Assembly: GCA_043228905.1 (NCBI GenBank)
Contig: JBHGNT010000007.1
Location: forward strand, 7,502,001-7,566,000
Direction: 5' to 3'
Source of the DNA: Azolla caroliniana
Lineage: Eukaryota; Polypodiophyta
Length of the DNA stretch: 64,000 nucleotides
This document shows positions 54,657 through 64,000 of the stretch, piece after piece (positions within the stretch are counted from its first letter, which is position 1; each line of letters opens with the position of its first letter). The notes below the pieces were generated by a model. The model searched no databases, was not told the DNA's origin, and saw nothing but the letters and a program-made list of their open reading frames with translations. The translations under genes were made by a program, and so were the position numbers.

Positions 54657-55790
54657 ACGACCTTTGTACCTCGGTGGATTTCTGGCGTCTCCCAGTTTTA
54701 GCTTGTACACCCGTTTATTCCAGAGTGCCCTCTTTCCTTTCAGCAACTCCGTCAGTTCATATGTGTGGTTCTCATGTAGGGAATCCATCTCATCCTACAT
54801 GCCACTTAACCACTTGTGGTTGTGGGTGTCTCTCTTTGCTTCTTCGAAGTTTTCCATCTCCCCCTTGTCGGTCAACAACACATGCTCTGCATTCGGGATA
54901 TCTTCTTCTCTCCCTAAGGGGATATCTTCTTCCTTGGTGCTCAATCACCGGTTCCTCCGTCTGTTCTTCATCCGAATCCGATTCGGGGTCTTGTCTGATT
55001 CTGTTGTCCGATTCTTCTTCAGTCAATTCAGTTTTTTGTCCGAATCCGGCCGGTTCATCATGGTCTTTGGCTGACATCCGACTTCCAACTGGATGTGTCC
55101 TTGCATCTTCCAACTGATTTTTGTCAGTCGACCCGGAGTCCACTATCTTCTTCTCCGACTCCCAATTGGCAATGGTCTTGTCTCGACTCCGGAAAACCTT
55201 CTTGTCGACCAAGTCCCAGACCCGGTAGCCAAACTCATCATCGTCGTATCCAAGGAATATGCATGGTCGGGACTTAGGATCCAATTTCACTCTCTTGTCC
55301 TTTGCAACATGCACGTGGGTGAGACAATCGAACACCTTTAGATGTCGATAAGACATGTCTTTACCGGTTCATACTCTCTGTGGTGTGTCTCCTTCCAATG
55401 GTGTTGAGGGTGATTGGTTTATCACATAGGTTGCCATCATCAACGCCTCAACCCAAAACTTCTTGGAAAATTTAGCATGTGCTAGCATGCTCCAAACTCT
55501 CTCCATCACATTCTAGTTCATCCTTTCGGCCAATCCATTCAGCTCTGATGTCTTCAGCACGGTGAATTCAAGTCATATTCCCTTCGACCGATAGTACTCC
55601 TCGAACTTCCCCCGGTATTCACCTCCATTGTCCGCTCGAATTGCCTTCAACTTTCGTTTGGTTTCCCTTTCCACTCTCGCGTGGAAGTCCTTGAAGACGG
55701 ATAGTACTTGATCCTTCGTCTTCAGCAGTGAAACCCACAACTTCCGATTGTGGTCATCTATGAACGTCACAAAGTACTACGATCCAACAT
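54657..55790 (-). pseudogene. Copia-2 integrase and linker, broken
   Basis: The integrase core reads MTFIDDHNRKLWVSLLKTKD and RADNGGEYRGKFEEYY (55573-55770), keeping two catalytic aspartates. The C-terminal part (54790-55356) reads HVAKDKRVKLDPKSRPCIFL, GYDDDEFGYRVWD and KKVFRSRD, followed by an acidic linker (EEESDNR). A damaged stretch with stops lies between at 55357-55572. Confidence 0.83.
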
Positions 55791-56301
55791 GTGACTTCGT
55801 GTCCACTTGGCATACATTGGTATGCACAAGTTCTAGTGGTGCATTCCGTCTCGATGGTGGTCAGGTTTGAAAAGAGGTTCGGTTTTGCGTACCAGCCAAC
55901 AATCGGTGCACTTCTCAAGCTACACGTCTTTCACCTCCAGAATGAGGTTATCGTCGGCAAGTCTCTACATTCCCTTTTGGCTCATGTGGCACAACCTCTT
56001 GTGCCACAACTCACGGATAGTATCAGATACCACGTACACTTCTTCCCGGCATATACGAGCATGCATCAAGTACATCGTGTTGATCTTCCAGGCTCGGGCC
56101 ACGATCAAGCTTCCTTTGCTAAACTTCATGACTCTGTTCCGGATGTTACCCGTGTAACCTTCGTCATCCAACCTACTAGTTGATATCAGGTTCAACCAAA
56201 CCTCCGGAACGTGTCAGACATCTTTTAGTAACAGCTTGCACCCGGTTGACGTCGTGAGGAACATGTCTCCTATGCCGGCAATTCGGCATGCACCTTCATT
56301 T
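55791..56301 (-). pseudogene. Copia-2 protease end and pre-integrase zinc region
   Basis: The minus strand reads CRIAGIGDMFLTTSTGCKLL, LNLISTSRLDDEGYTGN and ELWHKRLCHMSQKGM, the end of protease and the pre-integrase domain. A Cys pair (CTDC) follows with stops nearby. It is cut at its N-terminal side by the Copia-3 LTR. Confidence 0.82.
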
Positions 56302-56850
56302 TGAAGGGATTAACTCCCTTCTAATCGTGAGAAAGACTGACTGTGGAATATACAATATCACAAAAAGACAGAAACACAACGAATACATGAATATACAGTT
56401 TTACATGGAAACCCTAAACGGGGAAAAACACGGGAACAGAGATTCCACTATACACGAGAGTACAGAAACGATTACAATCTTCTTTGATACACACAGATGA
56501 TAACCCGCTTAGGGTTCTTAGCAAGTTCGTTGAACTTTGTTGCCGCTCTCTCTCACGCTCACACACTGTCTCTTCTCGGTCGCGCTACCCTATAGAGGCT
56601 CACACACTATTTTGTTCAACTCATATACGATGTTTGCCCTAAGTGTATTTATACTTATACATTATATGGGCTATTTACAAATGTAGCCACTACTACTATC
56701 ATTACAATAATAGTTATTTAACCGACTAGTTGACTCCAGTGTTGATTGTCCAGTCGGCCCGACTAGTCGGCCTTATCTTCGACCATCCGATCGGCCAAAC
56801 CAATTGTTCATGTTTTCGACTTGGACTCTCCTACTGTCGACTTTCCCTAT

Positions 56851-57491
56851 TGTGAAACTGTTTTTAGAATTCAAGCCATTGGACACTAAAAGAATATAAG
56901 GTATGGAGGATTCACATTTGGAGGACAAGGACATGAACTAACATCTCGTGGATAAGTCCAAATAAAAGCAATAAAGATGGAGAAAAGTTAAAAAGAGAAA
57001 AAGCAGACCACCAAAACGCAGTCAGAAACAAATGCTCATAACTCTCTCGTTTGACACCCAAATATCACGTGTAAATATGGGTTAGAAAGCTTATGACGAG
57101 AGCTATCCGTAGCTTTTTAAAACTCTAAATTTGGAGCATGGATGAGGGAGATATGACGATTAGAAGATCGTTGTGTCATAGCTAAGAATAGGAGATGGAA
57201 AAGCTCTAAAAAAAGCGTGGAAAAGAAAGCAAGCGAAACTTATCTACTAGAGGAGAACTTCATATAAAGCAAGAAGAGTGAGGTGGTGAGAAGGAGTTTT
57301 TTTTCTTGTGATGTTTTTCTTGCCTATTCATGTAGCGCGTTTTTCTAGTGATCAATTGATCCTTGTAGGCTTGAGTTTATGTATCTTCTTTCTCTTGTTT
57401 CTATGATCATCACTCCTTATTAATATATCTTTGTAGATTTGGGTTTCTAGATCTTCCTTCTCTCTCTTTTCTATCATCATCTCTCTTTTCA
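56851..57491 (+). repeat. LTR1 of the composite (641 bp)
   Basis: It starts TGTGAAACTG and ends CTCTCTTTTCA. ACTTCATATAAAGC at about 57258 is TATA-like. A candidate primer site TGGCGCTCCAGGGAGG follows at 57495-57510. By eye it is identical to LTR2 over 630 bp. Confidence 0.92.
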
Positions 57492-57713
57492 TTTTGGCGC
57501 TCCAGGGAGGGTTTATTTTATTTTGTATTAGGAGTGTGAGGTTTTTCCTACCGACTAGCGGGGGTTTTACTCACATCATTTGTTTTTATTTATTTATTTA
57601 TTATCTCCTTCTTTGTCTATAGCCATGAATAAGGCGAAGGAGAACCTTTAGTTTTATTAGTAGCTTAGGGTTCACCATAAATGGTTCACCAAAAAGCAAG
57701 GGGGAGGGCTAAA
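57492..57713 (+). other. Deleted interior of the plus arm
   Basis: Only the primer-site region and about 190 bp next to the polypurine tract (AAGCAAGGGGGAGGGCTAAA) remain. The joint lies near GGGAGGGTTTATT. The minus arm has about 1.8 kb of gag sequence at the corresponding position. Confidence 0.85.
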
Positions 57714-58606
<893 letters not shown>

Positions 58607-59246
58607 TGAAAAGAGAGATGATGATAGAAAAGAGAGAGAAGGAAGATCTAGAAACCCAAATCTACAAAGATATATTAATAAGGAGTGATGATCATAGAAA
58701 CAAGAGAAAGAAGATACATAAACTCAAGCCTACAAGGATCAATTGATCACTAGAAAAACGCACTACATGAATAGGTAAGAAAAACACCACAAGAAAACCA
58801 CGCCCTCTCACCACCTCACTCTTCTTGCTTTATATGAAGTTCTCCTCTAGTAGATAAGTTTCGCTTGCTTTCTTTTCCACGCTTTTTTTAGAGCTTTTCC
58901 ATCTCCTATTCTTAGCTATGACACAACGATCTTCTAATCGTCATATCTCCCTCATCCATGCTCCAAATTTAGAGTTTTAAAAAGCTACGGATAGCTCTCG
59001 TCATAAGCTTTCTAACCCATATTTACACGTGATATTTGGGTGTCAAACGAGAGAGTTATGAGCATTTGTTTCTGACTGCGTTTTGGTGGTTTGCTTTTTC
59101 TCTTTTTAACTTTTCTCCATCTTTATTGCTTTTATTTGGACTTATCCACGAGATGTTAGTTCATGTCCTTGTCCTCCAAATGTGAATGCTCCATACCTTA
59201 TATTTTTGTAGACTTCAATACCTTGAATTCTAAAAACAGTTTCACA
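58607..59246 (-). repeat. LTR3 of the composite (640 bp)
   Basis: It is inverted relative to LTR1 and LTR2. In the U3 end it differs clearly from the other three (59190-59235: GAATGCTCC, ATATTTTTGTAGACTTCAATACC). A minus-strand polypurine tract (GGGGGAGGGCTAAA) adjoins it at 59247-59262. Confidence 0.92.
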
Positions 59247-59507
59247 TTTAGCCCTCCCCCTTGCTTCTTGGTGAACCATTTATGGTGAACCCTAAGCTAC
59301 TAATAAAACTAAAGGTTCTCCTTCGCCTTATTCATGGCTATAGACAAAGAAGGAGATAATAAATAAATAAATAAAAACAAATGATGTGAGTAAAACCCCC
59401 GCTAGTCGGTAGGAAAAACCTCACACTTCTAAACACACACACATACACATTGACAATTGCCATCACCAACTTTCTCCTTGTCAACACAAAGAAAGAGGTT
59501 ACAACAA

Positions 59508-61181
59508 TTAGTATATCTTCATCAACTTTCCAAACAGAAGTAGGTCTATGTGATACATAACTCTTGATAGAAGTAAGCATGTTAACATATGAATAAGTCT
59601 TTCGAGCGAGCGAACCTTTTGTACAAATACCTTCAAAGCTTCGAGACTTGTCAGAATTGTCATATTTTGAATTACGTCGATCTTTGCTTCATCAACATGA
59701 CTTTCTTCTTGGCACACCACATTCTCCAGATTACCTTGTTTTGTATGTATGACCATTTCATCTAGAATCTCATCTTGAAAAGGAAGCAAAAATAAATCTC
59801 GTTTGGTTGAATCATTCAAGGGTTGGAAGTTGACGTCTTTCTCCTTTGGAACAACCACAATAAGTGAGACAAACTTCAAATTCTCCAACTTGATGTGGTG
59901 TTTGATGCCTTCTACTCTTATCTGTGAATAGTCATTTATGAATAACTTTGTAAACTTAAAAAAAAGAGAAATAAACCTTAGATCCTCTTCTCCTTGGACA
60001 TCGTTTGAAATCATCTTCTTTTTCCCCTTTAGGGTGATAATACTTTTCTCTTCAGTGACTTCTTCTTCCTCCTTAGACACCATGTGGAATGATTTGTTTT
60101 CCCTATCCCATGAAGATTCATCAATTATTATGCTTTCCTCTTCTTGATTGCCATTGTCGATAGATGATTCCTTCTCCTTTATACATTTGATTAGTTGTGG
60201 TGGATCCTTTGATGGTGATAAGTTAATGATACTCCAATCATGCATTACAAGTAATTCTCTTTGCTCTTGATCAAATTGTTGTTGAAGAGTTGATGCCCAC
60301 ATAACTTTGTTGCCACTCAATGCAAATCCAAAACACAAATCATGCACGAACACCTTCATACACTGCAACTTGGCACTTACCAATGCTTCCTTACATGCAT
60401 TGATCTCCAAAAGCCAATCTCCAGCTATCACTTCCAGGTTACCTTCTTCATCTTGCAACTCCCTTGTGGGTACTTCACCATCAACAACTTTTTTTGTTAT
60501 ATCTTCCATTTCATCTTGCACATATTCATCATCAACCACCATATCGCTTGTTGTATCAATAATGTCCTCAACATGATGTACATTGGCATCACCATCCATA
60601 ACATCGCTTCTCATAACAATCTCCTTAGATTTGTCTTTCACATCATCATTCTTTATATCATGGTTGTCCTCATGAACTAGATGGGGGGACTCCACATTCA
60701 TCACCTCTTTTTCATTGTCTCTGGAATCACCTTCATAGACATCATTATAACTCCAAAAATTAGAATAATGATATGAGGGAACCTGTTGAATCGGACATTG
60801 CAAGTATGTTGGTTGTTGGCTCATGACCGATCCACAATCATTATAGCTTGGATTTATGGTATATGACATCGATACTCCATATGCTTCACCGAATAACAAC
60901 TTCTTCAATTGTTGATCATAACTTTGACATACTCGAAGCAAATCATGGAAAGACCTTGGGTACTTCATATGCACTTCATATTGAAAATATGGATCTAGCC
61001 CTGCTTTGAATCTTTCCATCTTGAAGTATACATCTTCAACACCTCCAACAAGTCCAATCCAAGTGGACCATATATCCAAAAACGTCTTCTCATACTCGAG
61101 GTAGCACATTGGTGAAACCATACGCAATTGGAAAAGTTCTCTTCGTAGATCTGTCGCATCGCGAACTCCATATCTTGCCAT
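59508..61181 (-). CDS. Gag-like protein of the non-autonomous element
   Basis: A 557-codon frame starts 97 bp after the primer site at MARYGVRDATDLRRELF. The first 110 residues have a retrotransposon gag fold pattern (YLEYEKTFLDIWSTW, FKAGLDPYFQYEVHMKYPRS, LLRVCQSYDQQLKKLLFG). The rest is very acidic (DDVKDKSKEIV, EEEEVTEEKSII) with no zinc knuckle, protease, RT or integrase. This fits a terminal-repeat retrotransposon with a GAG domain (TR-GAG type), which depends on a partner for pol. The intact frame suggests fairly recent selection or activity. Confidence 0.72.
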   Translation of the reverse strand: MARYGVRDATDLRRELFQLRMVSPMCYLEYEKTFLDIWSTWIGLVGGVEDVYFKMERFKAGLDPYFQYEVHMKYPRSFHDLLRVCQSYDQQLKKLLFGEAYGVSMSYTINPSYNDCGSVMSQQPTYLQCPIQQVPSYHYSNFWSYNDVYEGDSRDNEKEVMNVESPHLVHEDNHDIKNDDVKDKSKEIVMRSDVMDGDANVHHVEDIIDTTSDMVVDDEYVQDEMEDITKKVVDGEVPTRELQDEEGNLEVIAGDWLLEINACKEALVSAKLQCMKVFVHDLCFGFALSGNKVMWASTLQQQFDQEQRELLVMHDWSIINLSPSKDPPQLIKCIKEKESSIDNGNQEEESIIIDESSWDRENKSFHMVSKEEEEVTEEKSIITLKGKKKMISNDVQGEEDLRFISLFFKFTKLFINDYSQIRVEGIKHHIKLENLKFVSLIVVVPKEKDVNFQPLNDSTKRDLFLLPFQDEILDEMVIHTKQGNLENVVCQEESHVDEAKIDVIQNMTILTSLEALKVFVQKVRSLERLIHMLTCLLLSRVMYHIDLLLFGKLMKIY

Positions 61182-61259
61182 TAGTTTGATGATGAATCGG
61201 TAGATCCAACCATTAATTAGTGGACAACCGTTCCTCCCGTTATACGGAAAGGATCGGCC

Positions 61260-61276
61260 CTCCCTGGAGCGCCAAA
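61260..61276 (-). promoter_or_regulatory. Primer-binding site of the gag-only element
   Basis: Three to four bases after the LTR end the minus strand reads TGGCGCTCCAGGGAGGGCC. The TGG start and position suit a tRNA primer site; the tRNA was not identified. The same site occurs after LTR1 on the plus strand. Confidence 0.65.
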
Positions 61277-61277
61277 A

Positions 61278-61917
61278 TGAAAAGAGAGATGATGATAGAA
61301 AAGAGAGAGAAGGAAGATCTAGAAACCCAAATCTACAAAGATATATTAATAAGGAGTGATGATCATAGAAACAAGAGAAAGAAGATACATAAACTCAAGC
61401 CTACAAGGATCAATTGATCACTAGAAAAACGCACTACATGAATAGGTAAGAAAAACACCACAAGAAAATAACCCCCTCTCACCACCTCACTCTTCTTGCT
61501 TTATATGAAGTTCTCCTCTAGTAGATAAGTTTCGCTTGCTTTCTTTTCCACGCTTTTTTTAGAGCTTTTCCATCTCCTATTCTTAGCTATGACACAACGA
61601 TCTTCTAATCGTCATATCTCCCTCATCCATGCTCCAAATTTAGAGTTTTAAAAAGCTACGGATAGCTCTCGTCATAAGCTTTCTAACCCATATTTACACG
61701 TGATATTTGGGTGTCAAACGAGAGAGTTATGAGCATTTGTTTCTGACTGCGTTTTGGTGGTCTGCTTTTTCTCTTTTTAACTTTTCTCCATCTTTATTGC
61801 TTTTATTTGGACTTATCCACGAGATGTTAGTTCATGTCCTTGTCCTCCAAATGTGAATCCTCCATACCTTATATTCTTTTAGTGTCCAATGGCTTGAATT
61901 CTAAAAACAGTTTCACA
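61278..61917 (-). repeat. LTR4 of the composite (640 bp)
   Basis: It is inverted, with its start (TGTGAAACTG read on minus) at the outer right boundary. Its U5 side shares variants with LTR3 (GCACTACATGAATAGGTAAG), while its U3 end matches LTR1 and LTR2 (CTTTTAGTGTCCAATGGC read on plus). It is therefore a mosaic of the two arms. Confidence 0.92.
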
Positions 61918-61990
61918 CCTATCTTCGACTGTCGGCACTCAGCTCAACTAGTTAGTCGGCTGCTCCTATAGGAGGGACATATTCCTAACA

Positions 61991-62585
61991 AACTCCCTCT
62001 TCACTCCTATGGGTGGAGTCGGTTAGTCTTGTCCTCTACCTACAGACTCTAAAGTCTATCCATTGGTAGGTTCTTTGTGAGCATGTCGGATCCATTGTCA
62101 TTAGTATGGATCTTCACAAGGGTGAACTCTTCTTCTTCCACTTTCTCCCACAACTAGTGATACCTTCTCTGTATGTGCTTGGTTCGGGAGTGGTACGCAA
62201 CTTTGTTTCCTAGATGTATGGCGCTCTAGTTGTGACAATGAAGCAAGAGCTCCCTTTGCTTCATCCCCAACTCACTGAGGAAATTTCTCATCCAGATTAG
62301 CTCTTTCCTAGCCTCTACCGCTACCATGTACTCTGCCTCCGTGGTCGAGAAAGCCACAGACTTCTGCAATCGTTACTACCACGACACTGCTCCCCCTGCA
62401 TAGGTCGTTACATACCCCGAAGTGGATCGACTTTTGTCTGCATCCCCCGACATGTCCGAGTCGGTAAACCCTTCGAGCATGGGTTTTCCAACACCATACC
62501 TAAGGCACACACCTGAGGTGCCTTTTAAGTACCTAAGTATCCATTTTACTATTGCCCAGTGTTCTTTGCTTGGATTACTAATGTA
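61991..62585 (-). pseudogene. Copia-3 RNase H, degraded
   Basis: The minus strand reads EGFTDSDMSGDAD, STSGYVTTYAGGAVSW, STTEAEYMVAVEARKE and YHSRTKHIQRRYH, interrupted by stops (for example one after GAVSW). The layout matches Copia-2 RNase H. The polypurine tract is at its downstream end. Confidence 0.75.
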
Positions 62586-63600
62586 TCAACTTACTGCCCC
62601 CACAACAAATGCTATGTCTAGTCTCATACAAACCATAATATACATTAAACTGTCGACGGTTGAGGCATACAATACTTTCTTCATCTTAGCCTTTTCTTTC
62701 TCCCCTCTCGGGCATTGCTTGGTATTCAACTTGGAGTTGGTTGGCAACACAGAGCCGACTAGCTTTGCCTCCGAGATGGTAAATCTCTCTAGGATCTTCG
62801 TCACGTATTTCTCTTGTGACAACCACAATACTTTCTTAGTTCTATCTCGAACTATGTGCATCCCTAAGATCTGCTTTGCTGGTCCAAGATCTTTCATGGC
62901 AAACGACTTTCCCAGTGCTTCCTTCAGGCTCACGATCCTCTTCGTCTCTTGTCCCACTATCAACATGTCACCCACATATAATAAGAGAATTAGGAAGTCA
63001 CCTTCATCGTACCTTTTAACAAAGACACGGTGATCAACCTGTGTTTTCTAGAACCTATGTTCCACCATGAAGGATTCAAACTTCTTGTACCATTGGCGTG
63101 GACCTTGTTTCAAGCCATACAAGCTTTTCTTCAGTCGACACACCAGCTTCTCTTTTCCCTTCTCCACAAAGCCTTCGGGTTGCTGCATGTAGATTTCATT
63201 ATCCAGCTCCCCGTGCAAGAATGTTGTCTTGACATCCAACTATTCGATCTCCAGATCCATGCTTGCAGCAATGCTCAGAACAATTCGGATGGATGTCATC
63301 TTCATGATTGGTGCAAATATTTCGTCGAAGTCAACACCCTTTTTCTGTTGGAACCCCTTCACCACAATGTGGGCTTTAAATCTGGGTGTGTTGTCCACTT
63401 CTCTAGTCTTCACCTCGTAGACCCATTTGTTTTTGAGTGTTCTCTTACCTTTCAGTAGTTCTACTAAGTCATAGGTATAGTTGTCATGCAAGGAGTCCAT
63501 CTCATCTTGCATTGCATTCTGCCATTTCTCCTTGTGCTTGTCAGCAATGGCTTCTTCATAGCACTCAAGTTCACCTTCATTAGTCAAGAGGATGTATTGA
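62586..63600 (-). pseudogene. Copia-3 reverse transcriptase, broken active site
   Basis: The N-terminal RT (63240-63587) reads KWQNAMQDEMDSLHDNYTYD, LKNKWVYEVK and VVKGFQQKKGVDFDEIFAP. It continues with LDVKTTFLHGELDNEIYMQQ and YGLKQGPRQWYKKF. The active-site region reads LLLYVGDMLIVG, so the first aspartate of YVDD is replaced by glycine. A stop follows EHRF near 63048. The C-terminal part has AMKDLGPAKQILGMHI and LSQEKYVTKIL. Confidence 0.87.
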
Positions 63601-64000
63601 CTAGCATATGTCGTCGATGCTCTCCTTTCTCTGAGTGGGTATCTTCTTCCACTGGTTGTCGGCTCTAGCTCGAATGTCTCTGCCGACTCCTCTTGGCTTG
63701 GGTTTATATGTGTCGATCGGTCGTTGAGGATTTATTGATTTCGACTCCTAGTCCTGAATCGACTTCCATAATTCCGCTAACTCCGACTCATCTATGTTGG
63801 TCGGGAGCTCCGAGTTGACCGACTCAGATTCGGTTGTGCCGACTGGCTGTCTCCAAGCAGCCGACTGTGTCGGTTCACTTGGCCTTAAGTCAGCGGTAGT
63901 GGGATTTGACTGGGAAGTCGGCGGCAAGCTCAACCAGAGCCGAATCGGCTGAATAAGCTGGAGCCGGTAAGCGAGACGGATCGGGTGAAACGGATCGGTA
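63601..64000 (-). pseudogene. Copia-3 linker between integrase and RT (partial)
   Basis: The minus strand has a Ser/Thr/Pro/Glu-rich stretch (PTTADLRPSEPTQSAAW) with stops, at the place of the variable linker in copia polyproteins. It is cut by the window edge; integrase and gag should lie to the right. Confidence 0.6.

Larger units (their letters stand above)
51081..56301 (-). mobile_element. Copia-2, Ty1/copia element, interrupted by Copia-3
   Basis: The visible part holds, on the minus strand, the end of protease, integrase, RT, RNase H, a polypurine tract and the 3' LTR. Gag, primer site and 5' LTR are absent because Copia-3 begins at 56302, within the protease codons (LQNEGACRIAGIGD). 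They should lie beyond the right edge. The left end (TGTATATG at 51081) is my best estimate. Many frames are broken, and secondary insertions are present. Confidence 0.82.

Overview
The window is nuclear DNA of a land plant with a repeat-rich genome. Evidence: two spliced genes of plant families (an RMR-type vacuolar sorting receptor and an ARID-HMG-box DNA-binding protein), plant-type Ty1/copia and Ty3/gypsy elements with a Met-initiator-type primer site, plant L1-like LINEs, and abundant GA/CT microsatellites. From memory of similar gag proteins I lean towards a seed-free plant (fern or lycophyte), but this is a weak inference. No bacterial-type operon, CRISPR array, rRNA or intact tRNA gene was seen.

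Layout. 1-2800: 3' part of a dead LINE (LINE-A) entering from the left edge. 2801-24975: a second, L1-like LINE (LINE-B), split at one codon by a 16.7-kb nested stack. The stack is a minus-strand Ty1/copia element (Copia-1, 5584-22313, 5-bp duplication ACCCA). It carries a solo LTR in its own 5' LTR (20990-22166), another solo LTR between integrase and reverse transcriptase (17186-17794), and a TGTCGT...ACGACA element (7453-16936) whose GC-rich minisatellite was hit by a young Ty3/gypsy element (8824-16144, LTRs differing at one position by eye). 25240-28918: a related decayed L1-like LINE (LINE-C). 28919-34318: intergenic. 34319-37391: RMR gene, four coding exons. 37392-43796: intergenic with an old LINE remnant and a purine-rich GAA tract. 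43797-47747: ARID-HMG gene, six coding exons, with a very long N-terminal extension. 49403-49712: a broken copy of part of that gene. 50150-51075: another LINE remnant.

51081-64000 is a second nested stack. Copia-2 (minus) carries a 5'-truncated LINE-A copy in its LTR, a gypsy-type solo LTR and an internal tandem duplication. It is interrupted at 56302 by Copia-3 (minus), which runs off the right edge. The LTR of Copia-3 contains the most unusual object here: a 5067-bp composite (56851-61917) of four LTRs in two inverted pairs, bounded by a single 5-bp duplication (CCTAT) and including a gag-only non-autonomous element.

Only two genes look functional. Everything else is transposon-derived or unassigned. 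I found no new gene system such as a defence or biosynthetic cluster; the novelty is structural (inverted four-LTR composite, TGTCGT/ACGACA LTR group with 4-bp duplications, tRNA-like sequence inside an LTR, GA-tailed LINEs, and an ARID-HMG gene with an unusual N terminus and a partial pseudogene nearby). Exon boundaries come from reading frame and splice-site inspection only.
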